From NCBI GenBank assembly GCA_029259775.1, contig JAJDEN010000005.1:124001-188000 (forward strand): a DNA stretch of 64,000 nucleotides. The letters are read 5' to 3'. Below, one piece after another: positions 52,603-59,932 of this stretch (its first letter is position 1; the number at the start of each line of letters is the position of its first letter). Below the pieces are notes generated by a model. The model made no database searches, was not told the DNA's origin, and worked only from the letters and a program-made list of their open reading frames with translations. Source of the stretch: Planctomycetota bacterium. GTDB taxonomy: Bacteria; Planctomycetota; PLA2; JAEUHO01. A program made the translations under genes and the position numbers.

Positions 52603-53054
52603 GTACGTCCCTCCCTCGTACCGAAGCCGGCGTCCGGCATGGCATCGATCTGGTGCACGTGCCGCGGCTGCGCGCGCTGCTAGGTGGACAGCCCGCGTTC
52701 GAAGAGCGCGTGTTCACGGACGAGGAGCGCGCCTACTGCCGCCGCCAGGCCGATCCTGCGCCGCACTTCGCCGCGCGCTTCGCCGCCAAGGAAGCCACGC
52801 TCAAGGCCTTGGGCATGGGGATCACGGCGCTCGGTATCGACGCCAAGTTGAAGGACGTCGAGGTCGTGCGCGAAGGCACGGCCCCGGTGCTCGCCCTGCA
52901 CGGCCGCCCCGCTGCCGAAGCCGAGAAGCTCGGCGTCGGCTCTGCGTCCGTCTCCCTCACCCATGACGGCGACCACGCGCTCGCGGCGGTCGTCATGCTC
53001 ACGGAGGTCATCATGCTCACGGAGGAGATCATGCTCAGGGAAGACAAGCAGTGA
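52599..53054 (+). CDS. acpS: Holo-ACP synthase (AcpS-type phosphopantetheinyl transferase)
   Basis: 151 residues. GIDLVHVPRL (Mg2+-binding Asp), VFTDEERAYCRRQADPAPHFAARFAAKEATLKALG (Glu and Lys of the active site) and VSLTHDGDHALAAVV match AcpS. It transfers phosphopantetheine to the carrier Ser, here most likely the fused ACP at 47238. An AcpS inside the operon points to a pathway with its own activating enzyme. The last 20 residues are a repeat (VIMLTEVIMLTEEIMLRE) made by an 18-base DNA repeat that also contains CGGAGG and ATG. Confidence 0.92.
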   Translation: MSTSLPRTEAGVRHGIDLVHVPRLRALLGGQPAFEERVFTDEERAYCRRQADPAPHFAARFAAKEATLKALGMGITALGIDAKLKDVEVVREGTAPVLALHGRPAAEAEKLGVGSASVSLTHDGDHALAAVVMLTEVIMLTEEIMLREDKQ

Positions 53055-53500
53055 GGTTCCTCCTCGTCGACCGCATCAGCGACGTCGCCCCGGACACGAG
53101 TATCGCAGGCTGGAAGAATGCCGCCATGACCGAGGACTACCTCGAGTGGCACTTCCCTGAGCGTCCGATCGTGCCCGGCGTCCTCATCCTCGAAGCCTGC
53201 GTGCAGCTGGCCGGCTGGCTGGAGGCCTCCTCGTCGGCGTTCGACCAGTGGTTCCTGCTCGATCGCGTCCGCTCGGCGCGCTACTACGCCTTCGCTGTAC
53301 CGGGTGACCGTATCGACCTCAGCGTCGAGCGCGTGGCGACGGAGGATCCCGCGCGGCGCGCCTACAAGGCCGAGAGCCACGTCGGCGGCACGCGCGGTGC
53401 GGCGCTCGAGTTCGAAGGCCGCCTCGTTCCGCTCGAGAGCCTCGAAGCCAGGGAGGCCGCACGACGCTCGTGGGCCATCCTCCGGGGAGAGAACGCATGA
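53051..53500 (+). CDS. FabZ-like hotdog dehydratase (DH2)
   Basis: 149 residues from a GTG overlapping acpS. LEWHFPERPIVPGVLILEACVQLAGW holds the catalytic His34 and Glu48 and is closer to the classical HFPxxPxxPGVLxxE motif than DH1. The repeated use of two dehydratases in one operon suggests different chain lengths, or one active and one structural subunit. The stop overlaps the following gene (ATGA). Confidence 0.88.
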   Translation: MRFLLVDRISDVAPDTSIAGWKNAAMTEDYLEWHFPERPIVPGVLILEACVQLAGWLEASSSAFDQWFLLDRVRSARYYAFAVPGDRIDLSVERVATEDPARRAYKAESHVGGTRGAALEFEGRLVPLESLEAREAARRSWAILRGENA

Positions 53501-54654
53501 GGTCCGCACGACCCGACGATGCCGTGCTGATCGGCGTGGGCGCGGTCAGCGCGCTCGGCCACAGCCTGGATGCGTCGTTCGAAGCGCTGGCTGCCGGTAC
53601 GACCGCCGTCACGCCGAGCGAGGACCCCGGCCTGCCCGCGCGCGCCGTCATCGCGAGGCCGCTGCTCCGGCGTAAGGTCCCGCCGGAGATGGAGCCGCAG
53701 ATCAAGTTCCTCAACGGCGCCGGCATGCTCGCGGCGGACGCGACCGCCGAGGCCATCGCCGCGGCGGGTCTTCTCGCCCACGGCGTGGATCCGGAGCGCC
53801 GCGGTCTGTTCCTCTCGCAGGTGGACAGCGAAGCCTGGGACTGTCACGAGTTCCGGCCGGCGTTCGTGGCGGCGACGGATTCGTTCACGGCACCGCTCGA
53901 GAGCGAAGCGCTCAGCCGCGCCGCCGTGCGCCGGGTAAAGCCCTTCTTCATGCTCGAGAGCCTGAAGAACAACGCCTTCAGCTTCCTGGCCACCATCTAC
54001 GAACTGCGCGGCACGAACGTCTCGGTCGCTGGATATGCCGGCGCGACCGCGATAGCGCTGGACACGGCCGTGCGCGGCCTCGCTCGCGGGAGCCTGGACG
54101 CGGCGGTCGTCGTCGGGGCTGCGCGCCCTACCGGCCCGGTCGCCCTCGCGGAGATGGCGGGCATGAAGATCCCGCAACCGCCCGGGGACGCCGCCGCCGC
54201 GCTCGTGCTCGAGCGCCGCGTGGATGCGGCGCAGCATGGCGCCAGGCCGGCCGCAGCCGTCGTGGGCTTCGGCGCCGCGACACACACGCCGAAGGCGCAC
54301 GACTGGCGCCCGTCGGTGCCGGCGCTGCTCGACGCCGCGCGCATCGCCCTAGCGGACGCCGACGCCGGGCCGGGCGAGATCGCCGCGGTCGTGGCCCCGG
54401 GGCTTGGCGAAGCAGGTCTCGAGGACGCCCTGGCCCAGCTACCGGCACTGGCGGGCGTGCCGCACGTGACGTGGAAACAGGCGACGGGGCACTGCGCCCT
54501 CGCCTCCGAGACACTGGAGTGGGCACTGGCAGCACGCGCGCTCGATACGGGCTGCGTGCCAGGCCTGCCCGCCGTCAGCGCGCCCCAGGCTCTCTTGATC
54601 CTCGGCGCCGGCCTGCTGGGCCAGGCGAGCGCGGTCGTACTCGCACGGGCCTAG
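53497..54654 (+). CDS. Degenerate ketosynthase, chain-length-factor-like (KS4)
   Basis: 385 residues. The ketosynthase fold is visible (VLIGVGAVSALGHSLDASFEAL, LKNNAFSFLATIYELRGTNVSVAGYAGATAIALDTAVRGLARGSLDAAVVVGA), but the Cys motif is replaced by AGYAGAT (about 178-184) and the first His motif is lost. A GH in KQATGHCALA near residue 340 matches the second His motif. It is probably a non-condensing partner of KS3. It is the last gene of the cluster; its TAG stop begins the sequence CTAG-GAGCCTGT, a motif seen at MITE ends. Confidence 0.75.
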   Translation: MRSARPDDAVLIGVGAVSALGHSLDASFEALAAGTTAVTPSEDPGLPARAVIARPLLRRKVPPEMEPQIKFLNGAGMLAADATAEAIAAAGLLAHGVDPERRGLFLSQVDSEAWDCHEFRPAFVAATDSFTAPLESEALSRAAVRRVKPFFMLESLKNNAFSFLATIYELRGTNVSVAGYAGATAIALDTAVRGLARGSLDAAVVVGAARPTGPVALAEMAGMKIPQPPGDAAAALVLERRVDAAQHGARPAAAVVGFGAATHTPKAHDWRPSVPALLDAARIALADADAGPGEIAAVVAPGLGEAGLEDALAQLPALAGVPHVTWKQATGHCALASETLEWALAARALDTGCVPGLPAVSAPQALLILGAGLLGQASAVVLARA

Positions 54655-54671
54655 GAGCCTGTGCCCAGGCG
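54655..54671. repeat. Short MITE-end-like sequence with hairpin
   Basis: GAGCCTGTGCCCAGGC directly after the KS4 stop begins like the 172-bp MITE end (GAGCCTGTCCCC) and is also preceded by CTAG. It can fold as GCCTG-tgcc-CAGGC. No partner end was found, so it may be a remnant or a simple hairpin between two convergent genes. Confidence 0.35.
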
Positions 54672-54674
54672 AAG

Positions 54675-56816
54675 CTACTTCTTCAGGCCCCGGATCCAGC
54701 GCGCGACGCGGCTCAGCGCGGTCTTGTCGACCGCGTTGTGCGCGAGGTTGGGCATGCCCTTCTCGTCCGTCCGGTTCATGAGCAGGTAGAGCAACGACTT
54801 GTACGGCTGGCCGGGCACGACGATGCGGGCGCCGCGGACGCCGAGGTCCCCCTGCCCGGGAGGCTCGTTGATCAGACGCGCCGCGTCCACCGGCGTCGCG
54901 AACCGCAGGTCGAACGTCGCATTGCCGGTACCTCCAGGCTGGTGGCAGAACGCGCAGTTGGCGTCGAGGTAGGAGCGCACCTGGGCCGTCTGCACCGCGG
55001 TCGCCTTCGATTGCCAGTCGGGCCATGCAGGCCTCGTCCGCGCGGCTCCCTCGAAGAGCTTGTAGAGCCCTTCGAGGCGGTCGAGTTGGTTCTGCTGGTG
55101 CTTGCCGTCGAGCCGGGGCCTGTCGAGTTGTTCGCTGCGGAAGCCCAGCACACCTCCGCTGTGGGGCGTATGGCAGCTCGAGCAGTCCGCGCGCCCCGGG
55201 AAGGTCCACGTCGCGGTGCCCAGTCGGCGGGCCACGGCCGCGGGCAAGGCCTTGTCCACGCGACCGTCGATGAGCCACGCGTCTTCCTGCGCGTCGTCCC
55301 AGACGTAGGTGTAGCCGGCCCATCCGGACGCGCGCTTCACCATGACGCGCGTCTCGAGGCGGTAGCTGCCGGAGCTGAAGTGCTTCACGAAGATCGTGCC
55401 AAGCGGGAACCGGTACGCGCCGCCTGACTCGACCGTCACCTTCTGGAGGTCGGGCAGCATGATCCAGCGCTTCTTGTCCGCCCCGTCGGACCAGAGCGGG
55501 GCGTTCACGTCGTACTCGATGAGCGACGCGGCGGGGAGCATGCGCTTCGTGTCGCCGAAGAGCCCGGTCTGGGAGAGCCGACGAGGGAAGGCCCCCTCGG
55601 CCGTGCGCGGCTCCGCGCGCGCGAGGCCGTAGATGCGGCCATCGAACGCGGTGAAGTAGATCTCACCCGCGGCGTCCTCACCGAAGCTCGAGATCGCCCG
55701 GCCGCGGCCGAGCCGGAGGTGCTGCGTCACCTTGGTGCCGTTCCAGCGCAGCGCCCAGACGTAGCCCGTCGCGTAGTCGGCGTACACGTAGGCGCCGACC
55801 AGATCGGGCAGCGCCTTGCCGCGGTAGACGTAGCCGCCGGTAATCGAGCGCGCCTCGCTGACCGGGTGCGAGATCACGGGGTCGATGAACGATGGCGACA
55901 TCGCGCCGCCGCGGAACGCGCTGTGACCTTCGCGCACCTTCCACCCGTAGTTGCCCCCGCGACGAATGATGTCGATCTCTTCCCACGCATTCTGGCCGAC
56001 GTCCCCGCCCCAGCACGCGCCGGTGACGCGGTCGAAAGAGAAGCGCCACACGTTGCGCAATCCGTAGGCCCAGATCTCGGGACGCACGCCCGGCCGCCCC
56101 ACGAACGGGTTGTCCTTCGGGACGCGGTAGGGGCTGCCGCTGTCGACGTCGATGCGCAGCATGCTGCCCAGCCACGTGCCGAGATCCTGGCCGCTGCCCA
56201 GCGGATCACCGCCGGCACCACCGTCGCCAAACGTGATGTAGAGGTAGCCGTCCGGACCGAACTCGAGTCCCCCGCCGTTGTGGTTGCCCCAGGGCTGGCG
56301 CTGCTCGAGGATCACCCTCTCGCTGCTCGGCACGATGCGTGTGCGGGCGCGATTCATCGTGAAGCGAGCGACGACGCCGCGCCGCGGCTTGTTGGCGGAG
56401 TAGTGCAGGTAGACGAAGCGGTTCTTGGCGAAGTCCGGATGGAAGGCGAGGCCCAGCAGCCCCTCCTCGTTGTGCCGCCGGTAGACCTTGTCGCGGATGT
56501 CGAGCGCCTCGTGGGCCTCGGACACATCCGCGCGGTTCTCGAACCAGAGCACGCGGCCGTCCTGCTCGAGGACGAAGAGCCGGTTCGTGCCGTCCGGCGG
56601 CGCGCCCAGGTAGAGCGGCCGACGGAAGCGCAGCTTGCGAAACGGCGTCGTGAACTGGTAGGGCGCGATCCCATCGGGGTCGCCCCGAAGGCGGACCTTG
56701 CCCGGGTAGCGCACCTGCTTGGGCTCGGAGGCGGCCTCGCGCGGCGTGGCTCCGAGGTGGGCGGCCAAGACCGGCCCCAGGGCCAGGAGCGGGAGGAGGA
56801 GCCAGGCGCGTCGCAT
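54675..56816 (-). CDS. PQQ-type sugar dehydrogenase fused to a diheme cytochrome domain
   Basis: 713 residues. Signal peptide, then a soluble glucose/sorbosone dehydrogenase-like beta-propeller (about 60-400): GLLGLAFHPDFAKNRFVYLHYS, QPWGNHNGGGLEFGPDGYLYITFGDGG, GSMLRIDVD, RPEIWAYGLRNVWRFSFD, GDVGQNAWEEIDII. The C-terminal part carries two haem c motifs, CSSCH (about 543) and CAFCH (about 619). It would oxidise a sugar or alcohol in the periplasm and pass electrons to its own haems. PQQ dependence is inferred from the family. A TAGGCT box precedes the ATG by 6 bases. Confidence 0.88.
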   Translation of the reverse strand: MRRAWLLLPLLALGPVLAAHLGATPREAASEPKQVRYPGKVRLRGDPDGIAPYQFTTPFRKLRFRRPLYLGAPPDGTNRLFVLEQDGRVLWFENRADVSEAHEALDIRDKVYRRHNEEGLLGLAFHPDFAKNRFVYLHYSANKPRRGVVARFTMNRARTRIVPSSERVILEQRQPWGNHNGGGLEFGPDGYLYITFGDGGAGGDPLGSGQDLGTWLGSMLRIDVDSGSPYRVPKDNPFVGRPGVRPEIWAYGLRNVWRFSFDRVTGACWGGDVGQNAWEEIDIIRRGGNYGWKVREGHSAFRGGAMSPSFIDPVISHPVSEARSITGGYVYRGKALPDLVGAYVYADYATGYVWALRWNGTKVTQHLRLGRGRAISSFGEDAAGEIYFTAFDGRIYGLARAEPRTAEGAFPRRLSQTGLFGDTKRMLPAASLIEYDVNAPLWSDGADKKRWIMLPDLQKVTVESGGAYRFPLGTIFVKHFSSGSYRLETRVMVKRASGWAGYTYVWDDAQEDAWLIDGRVDKALPAAVARRLGTATWTFPGRADCSSCHTPHSGGVLGFRSEQLDRPRLDGKHQQNQLDRLEGLYKLFEGAARTRPAWPDWQSKATAVQTAQVRSYLDANCAFCHQPGGTGNATFDLRFATPVDAARLINEPPGQGDLGVRGARIVVPGQPYKSLLYLLMNRTDEKGMPNLAHNAVDKTALSRVARWIRGLKK

Positions 56817-56828
56817 GCAGCGAGCCTA
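56817..56828 (-). promoter_or_regulatory. Leaderless -10 box for the sugar dehydrogenase gene
   Basis: Minus-strand TAGGCT (56823-56828), 6 bases, then ATG (56816). No Shine-Dalgarno. Confidence 0.5.
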
Positions 56829-56899
56829 CCCGCTGCCGGGACCTCCGCCACGAAGCTGCGATCCGGGCTAAGACAGAAGGGAGTCTTTCGTACAGGCAG

Positions 56900-57481
56900 A
56901 TGGAGGCAACCGACGACCTCATGACAGGCCAAGCCATGGACCGCGAGCGCTGGATGCGCGACGTGCTGGACCGCCTCGAGCGGCCCCTCGTTGCGTACGT
57001 GCGTCGTCGTCTGGGCGACCCGGAGACGGCCCGCGACATCGTGCAGGAGTCCCTCCTGCGCCTCTGTCGCGCGGATCCGACCCCGGTGGCCGGGCATCTA
57101 CGCCCGTGGCTCTACCGGGTTTGTCGGAACCTCGCCATCGACCACCTGCGGAAGGACGGCCGTATGCACGCTCTGGAGACCACGGAACGCCTCGTCGACG
57201 AGACCGGCCACGCCGAGCCCCATGCGGCGGCGGCCGAAGGCGACGAACACTCCGCGCTCGCCATCAGCGTGCTGACGCTCACCCCCCGCCAGCAGGAAGT
57301 CGTGCGGCTGAGATTCCAGGACGCGCTCTCCTACCGGGAGATCGCGGTCGTCACGGGTGCCTCCGTGAGTCACGTGGGTGTGCTGCTGCACCAGGCCCTG
57401 GCTTCGCTTCGGCGAAGCATGGTCGAGCAGCCCGCGCGCACCCCTTGCGAGAAGGCAGCCTGCGAAAGGAATGCGTCATGA
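56900..57481 (+). CDS. ECF-family RNA polymerase sigma factor
   Basis: 193 residues. Region 2: DVLDRLERPLVAYVRRRLGDPETARDIVQESLLRLCRADP and LRPWLYRVCRNLAIDHLRKDGR (-10 recognition). Region 4: LTPRQQEVVRLRFQDALSYREIAVVTGASVSHVGVLLHQALASLR. There is no region 3, as in ECF sigmas. It overlaps the next gene by four bases, and that gene begins with an anti-sigma-like domain, so the pair is a sigma/anti-sigma module. ATGs at 56921 and 56936 are alternative starts. Confidence 0.92.
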   Translation: MEATDDLMTGQAMDRERWMRDVLDRLERPLVAYVRRRLGDPETARDIVQESLLRLCRADPTPVAGHLRPWLYRVCRNLAIDHLRKDGRMHALETTERLVDETGHAEPHAAAAEGDEHSALAISVLTLTPRQQEVVRLRFQDALSYREIAVVTGASVSHVGVLLHQALASLRRSMVEQPARTPCEKAACERNAS

Positions 57482-59904
57482 CCTCCGACACGAACACGTA
57501 CAACCCGGAAGATCCGCGAATCACCGCGTACGCGTTGGGTGAGCTCGAGGGCTCGGAGCAGGAGGCCTTCGAGCAGCTGCTCGAGGCGAGCCCGGAGCTG
57601 CAGGCCGAGGTCAAAACGATCCGTGCGCTAGGTGGGCAGCTCGAGGCGGAGCTGGCGACGTCGTGTGACGAGCAGCTCGGCTTGCAGAGCCGCAGTACGG
57701 TGATCCAGCGAGCGACACACCGGGCAGGGCTCAAGACGCGGCTGACGCTGATGGAGCGGGTCGTGCGGGTGGCGGCTGTCCTGGTGATCGGGCTGCCGGT
57801 GCTCTTCGTTGTTCTTGCGATCACGATTCGGGGAGGTGGTGGCGGCCAGGGCTTCCCCTCGGATGGACATGATGCAGCGGAGCAAGCTGCGCTGGAGGAA
57901 GCGCGGCTCACCGGTGCCAGTACGCCGCTCATCAATCTGGATGAAGTCAGCAACGTCCCCGAAGACGGATGGTCTGCCGGCTTCGACAACGGCGGGGCCG
58001 GCCTGCCTGCGAGCGCCACGTTGAAGCCCGGGGCGAAGGCCAAGGGCGGCACGGGCGTCGCCGGTGGTGGTGACGGTGGCGAAGCGTCCGAAGAGACCAC
58101 GGAAGTCGTGAACGACCCGCTCGACGCGTGGGAGCGCGAGATCGCCCACCGCAAGCCGCGCGACCAGGCGAAGATCTACCGTGGTGCGGGCGACCCGCGG
58201 CCCTCGGGGCCGCACCCCGATCCGGTCGGGGCCCGCGGATTGCCCCCGAAGGGTGCCTTGCCGCCCGGACTGCGGGAGCCCATGGATCCCACACCGCCTG
58301 CCCCGCCGCCGGAAGCCCCGGCCGTCCCGACGCCCTCGACGCCCATGACGCCCGCGACGGGCACCCCGGGCGACGGCTTGCCCAACGGCCTCGCTCCGAA
58401 CAAGAAGCCCGTCCCGGCTTCCGGGAGCCACGCGTACGAAACGCCCGGTCGCCGCGAGAAGACGATCGTGCCCAAGTACGTCTCCCCCTTCTACCGGGTG
58501 ACGGCGCGTAGCGGCCACACCTCGACCTTCAGCGTGGACGTCGACACCGCGTCCTACAGCAACGTGCGCCGCAAGCTGCTCGCCGGCTACCTGCCCCACC
58601 CGGGCGAGGTGCGCCTCGAGGAGATCGTCAACTACTTCGACTACGGCTACGCGCCCCCCAGCGATGAAGCGAAGGAGCCCTTCCGCACGCACATCCAGGT
58701 CGCCGCGTGCCCCTGGAACGGCAAGCACCGCCTCGCGCGCATCGCGCTCAAGGGTCGCGTCGTCACGCGGGAGAAGCGCCCCGCCGCCAACCTCGTGCTG
58801 CTCGTCGACGTCTCCGGCTCGATGGAAGACGAAGACAAGCTCCCGCTGGTGAAGTCGGGCCTCATACAACTCGTCGAGAACCTGCGCAAGGACGACCGCA
58901 TCGCGATCGTCACCTACGCCAGCACCGCCGAGCTCATCCTGACCTCCACGCCCGGCAGCGAGCGTGAGGCGATCCTGAAGGCCATCACCAACCTGCGCGC
59001 CGGCGGGTCCACCAACGGCGCGGGCGGCATCCAGATGGCCTACGCCGAGGCCCAGAAGGGCTTCCGCAAGGAAGGCGTCAACCGCGTCCTGCTCTGCACC
59101 GACGGCGACTTCAACGTGGGCATCTCCGACACGGGCCGGCTGGTCCAACTGATCCAGCAGAAGGCCAAGAGCGGCGTCTTCCTGAGCGTGCTCGGCTACG
59201 GCACGGGCAACTACAAGGACGGCAAGATGGAGGCGCTCTCAGGCAAGGGCAACGGCACCTACGCCTACATCGACAACCAGAAGGAGTCGCGCCGTGTCCT
59301 CATCGATCAGATGGAAGGCACGCTCGTCACCATCGCCAAGGACGTGAAGTTCCAGGTCTGGTTCAACCCGAAGACCGTCGCGGGCTGGCGCCTGCTCGGC
59401 TACGAGAACCGCCGCCTCGCCGCGCGCGACTTCAACGACGACAGCAAGGACGCCGGTGAGATCGGCGCGGGCCACGAGGTCACCGCCCTCTACGAGATCA
59501 TCCCGACCGGCGGGTCGATTCCCGGCCAGCTCGATCCCAACCCCTTCGTCACCAAGGGCAAGAAGGCGGCGCCTGCCAAGGCCGTCCGCGCTCCCACGCC
59601 GGACGCCAAGGCGCTCTTCATCTGGCGACTGCGCTGGAAGGCCCCCGAGGGCGACACGAGCAAGCTGGTCGAGCGCAACGTGTTCGACGAGGGTTCCAGC
59701 TTCGAGAAGGCCGACCGCCCGTTCCAGTGGGCCGCGGCGGCGAGCGCCTTCGGGATGCTGCTGCGCCGCTCGCCCTACGCGGGCCAGGCCTCCTGGGATC
59801 TCGTCAAGGAGCTGGCCCTGCCCGCCCAGGGCGAGGACCCGAAGGGCGTGCGCGCCGAGTTCCTGAAGCTGGTCGATCGCGCCCAGCAGCTCAGCAACAG
59901 GTAG
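57478..59904 (+). CDS. Membrane VWA-domain protein with anti-sigma-like N-terminus
   Basis: 808 residues. Residues 1-60 (DPRITAYALGELEGSEQEAFEQLLEASPELQAEVKTIRALGGQLEAEL) look like the N-terminal helices of anti-sigma factors. One membrane helix follows (about 97-117), then a long Gly/Pro linker and, from about 345, a YfbK-like region (YVSPFYRVTARSGHTSTFSVDVDTASYSNVRRKLLAGYLPHPGEVRLEEIVNYFDYGY) and a von Willebrand A domain with an intact MIDAS motif (Asp444, Ser446, Ser448). The end matches DUF3520. The extracytoplasmic VWA domain may sense a ligand and control the sigma factor encoded just upstream. Confidence 0.82.
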   Translation: MTSDTNTYNPEDPRITAYALGELEGSEQEAFEQLLEASPELQAEVKTIRALGGQLEAELATSCDEQLGLQSRSTVIQRATHRAGLKTRLTLMERVVRVAAVLVIGLPVLFVVLAITIRGGGGGQGFPSDGHDAAEQAALEEARLTGASTPLINLDEVSNVPEDGWSAGFDNGGAGLPASATLKPGAKAKGGTGVAGGGDGGEASEETTEVVNDPLDAWEREIAHRKPRDQAKIYRGAGDPRPSGPHPDPVGARGLPPKGALPPGLREPMDPTPPAPPPEAPAVPTPSTPMTPATGTPGDGLPNGLAPNKKPVPASGSHAYETPGRREKTIVPKYVSPFYRVTARSGHTSTFSVDVDTASYSNVRRKLLAGYLPHPGEVRLEEIVNYFDYGYAPPSDEAKEPFRTHIQVAACPWNGKHRLARIALKGRVVTREKRPAANLVLLVDVSGSMEDEDKLPLVKSGLIQLVENLRKDDRIAIVTYASTAELILTSTPGSEREAILKAITNLRAGGSTNGAGGIQMAYAEAQKGFRKEGVNRVLLCTDGDFNVGISDTGRLVQLIQQKAKSGVFLSVLGYGTGNYKDGKMEALSGKGNGTYAYIDNQKESRRVLIDQMEGTLVTIAKDVKFQVWFNPKTVAGWRLLGYENRRLAARDFNDDSKDAGEIGAGHEVTALYEIIPTGGSIPGQLDPNPFVTKGKKAAPAKAVRAPTPDAKALFIWRLRWKAPEGDTSKLVERNVFDEGSSFEKADRPFQWAAAASAFGMLLRRSPYAGQASWDLVKELALPAQGEDPKGVRAEFLKLVDRAQQLSNR

Positions 59905-59932
59905 ATCAGCAATCGCTGGAACCGCTGGGCGG

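Noticed and set aside
43879..54654. Ladderane lipid cluster as in anammox planctomycetes
   Set aside because: No radical SAM enzyme or phytoene-desaturase-like gene is present, and the gene order differs.
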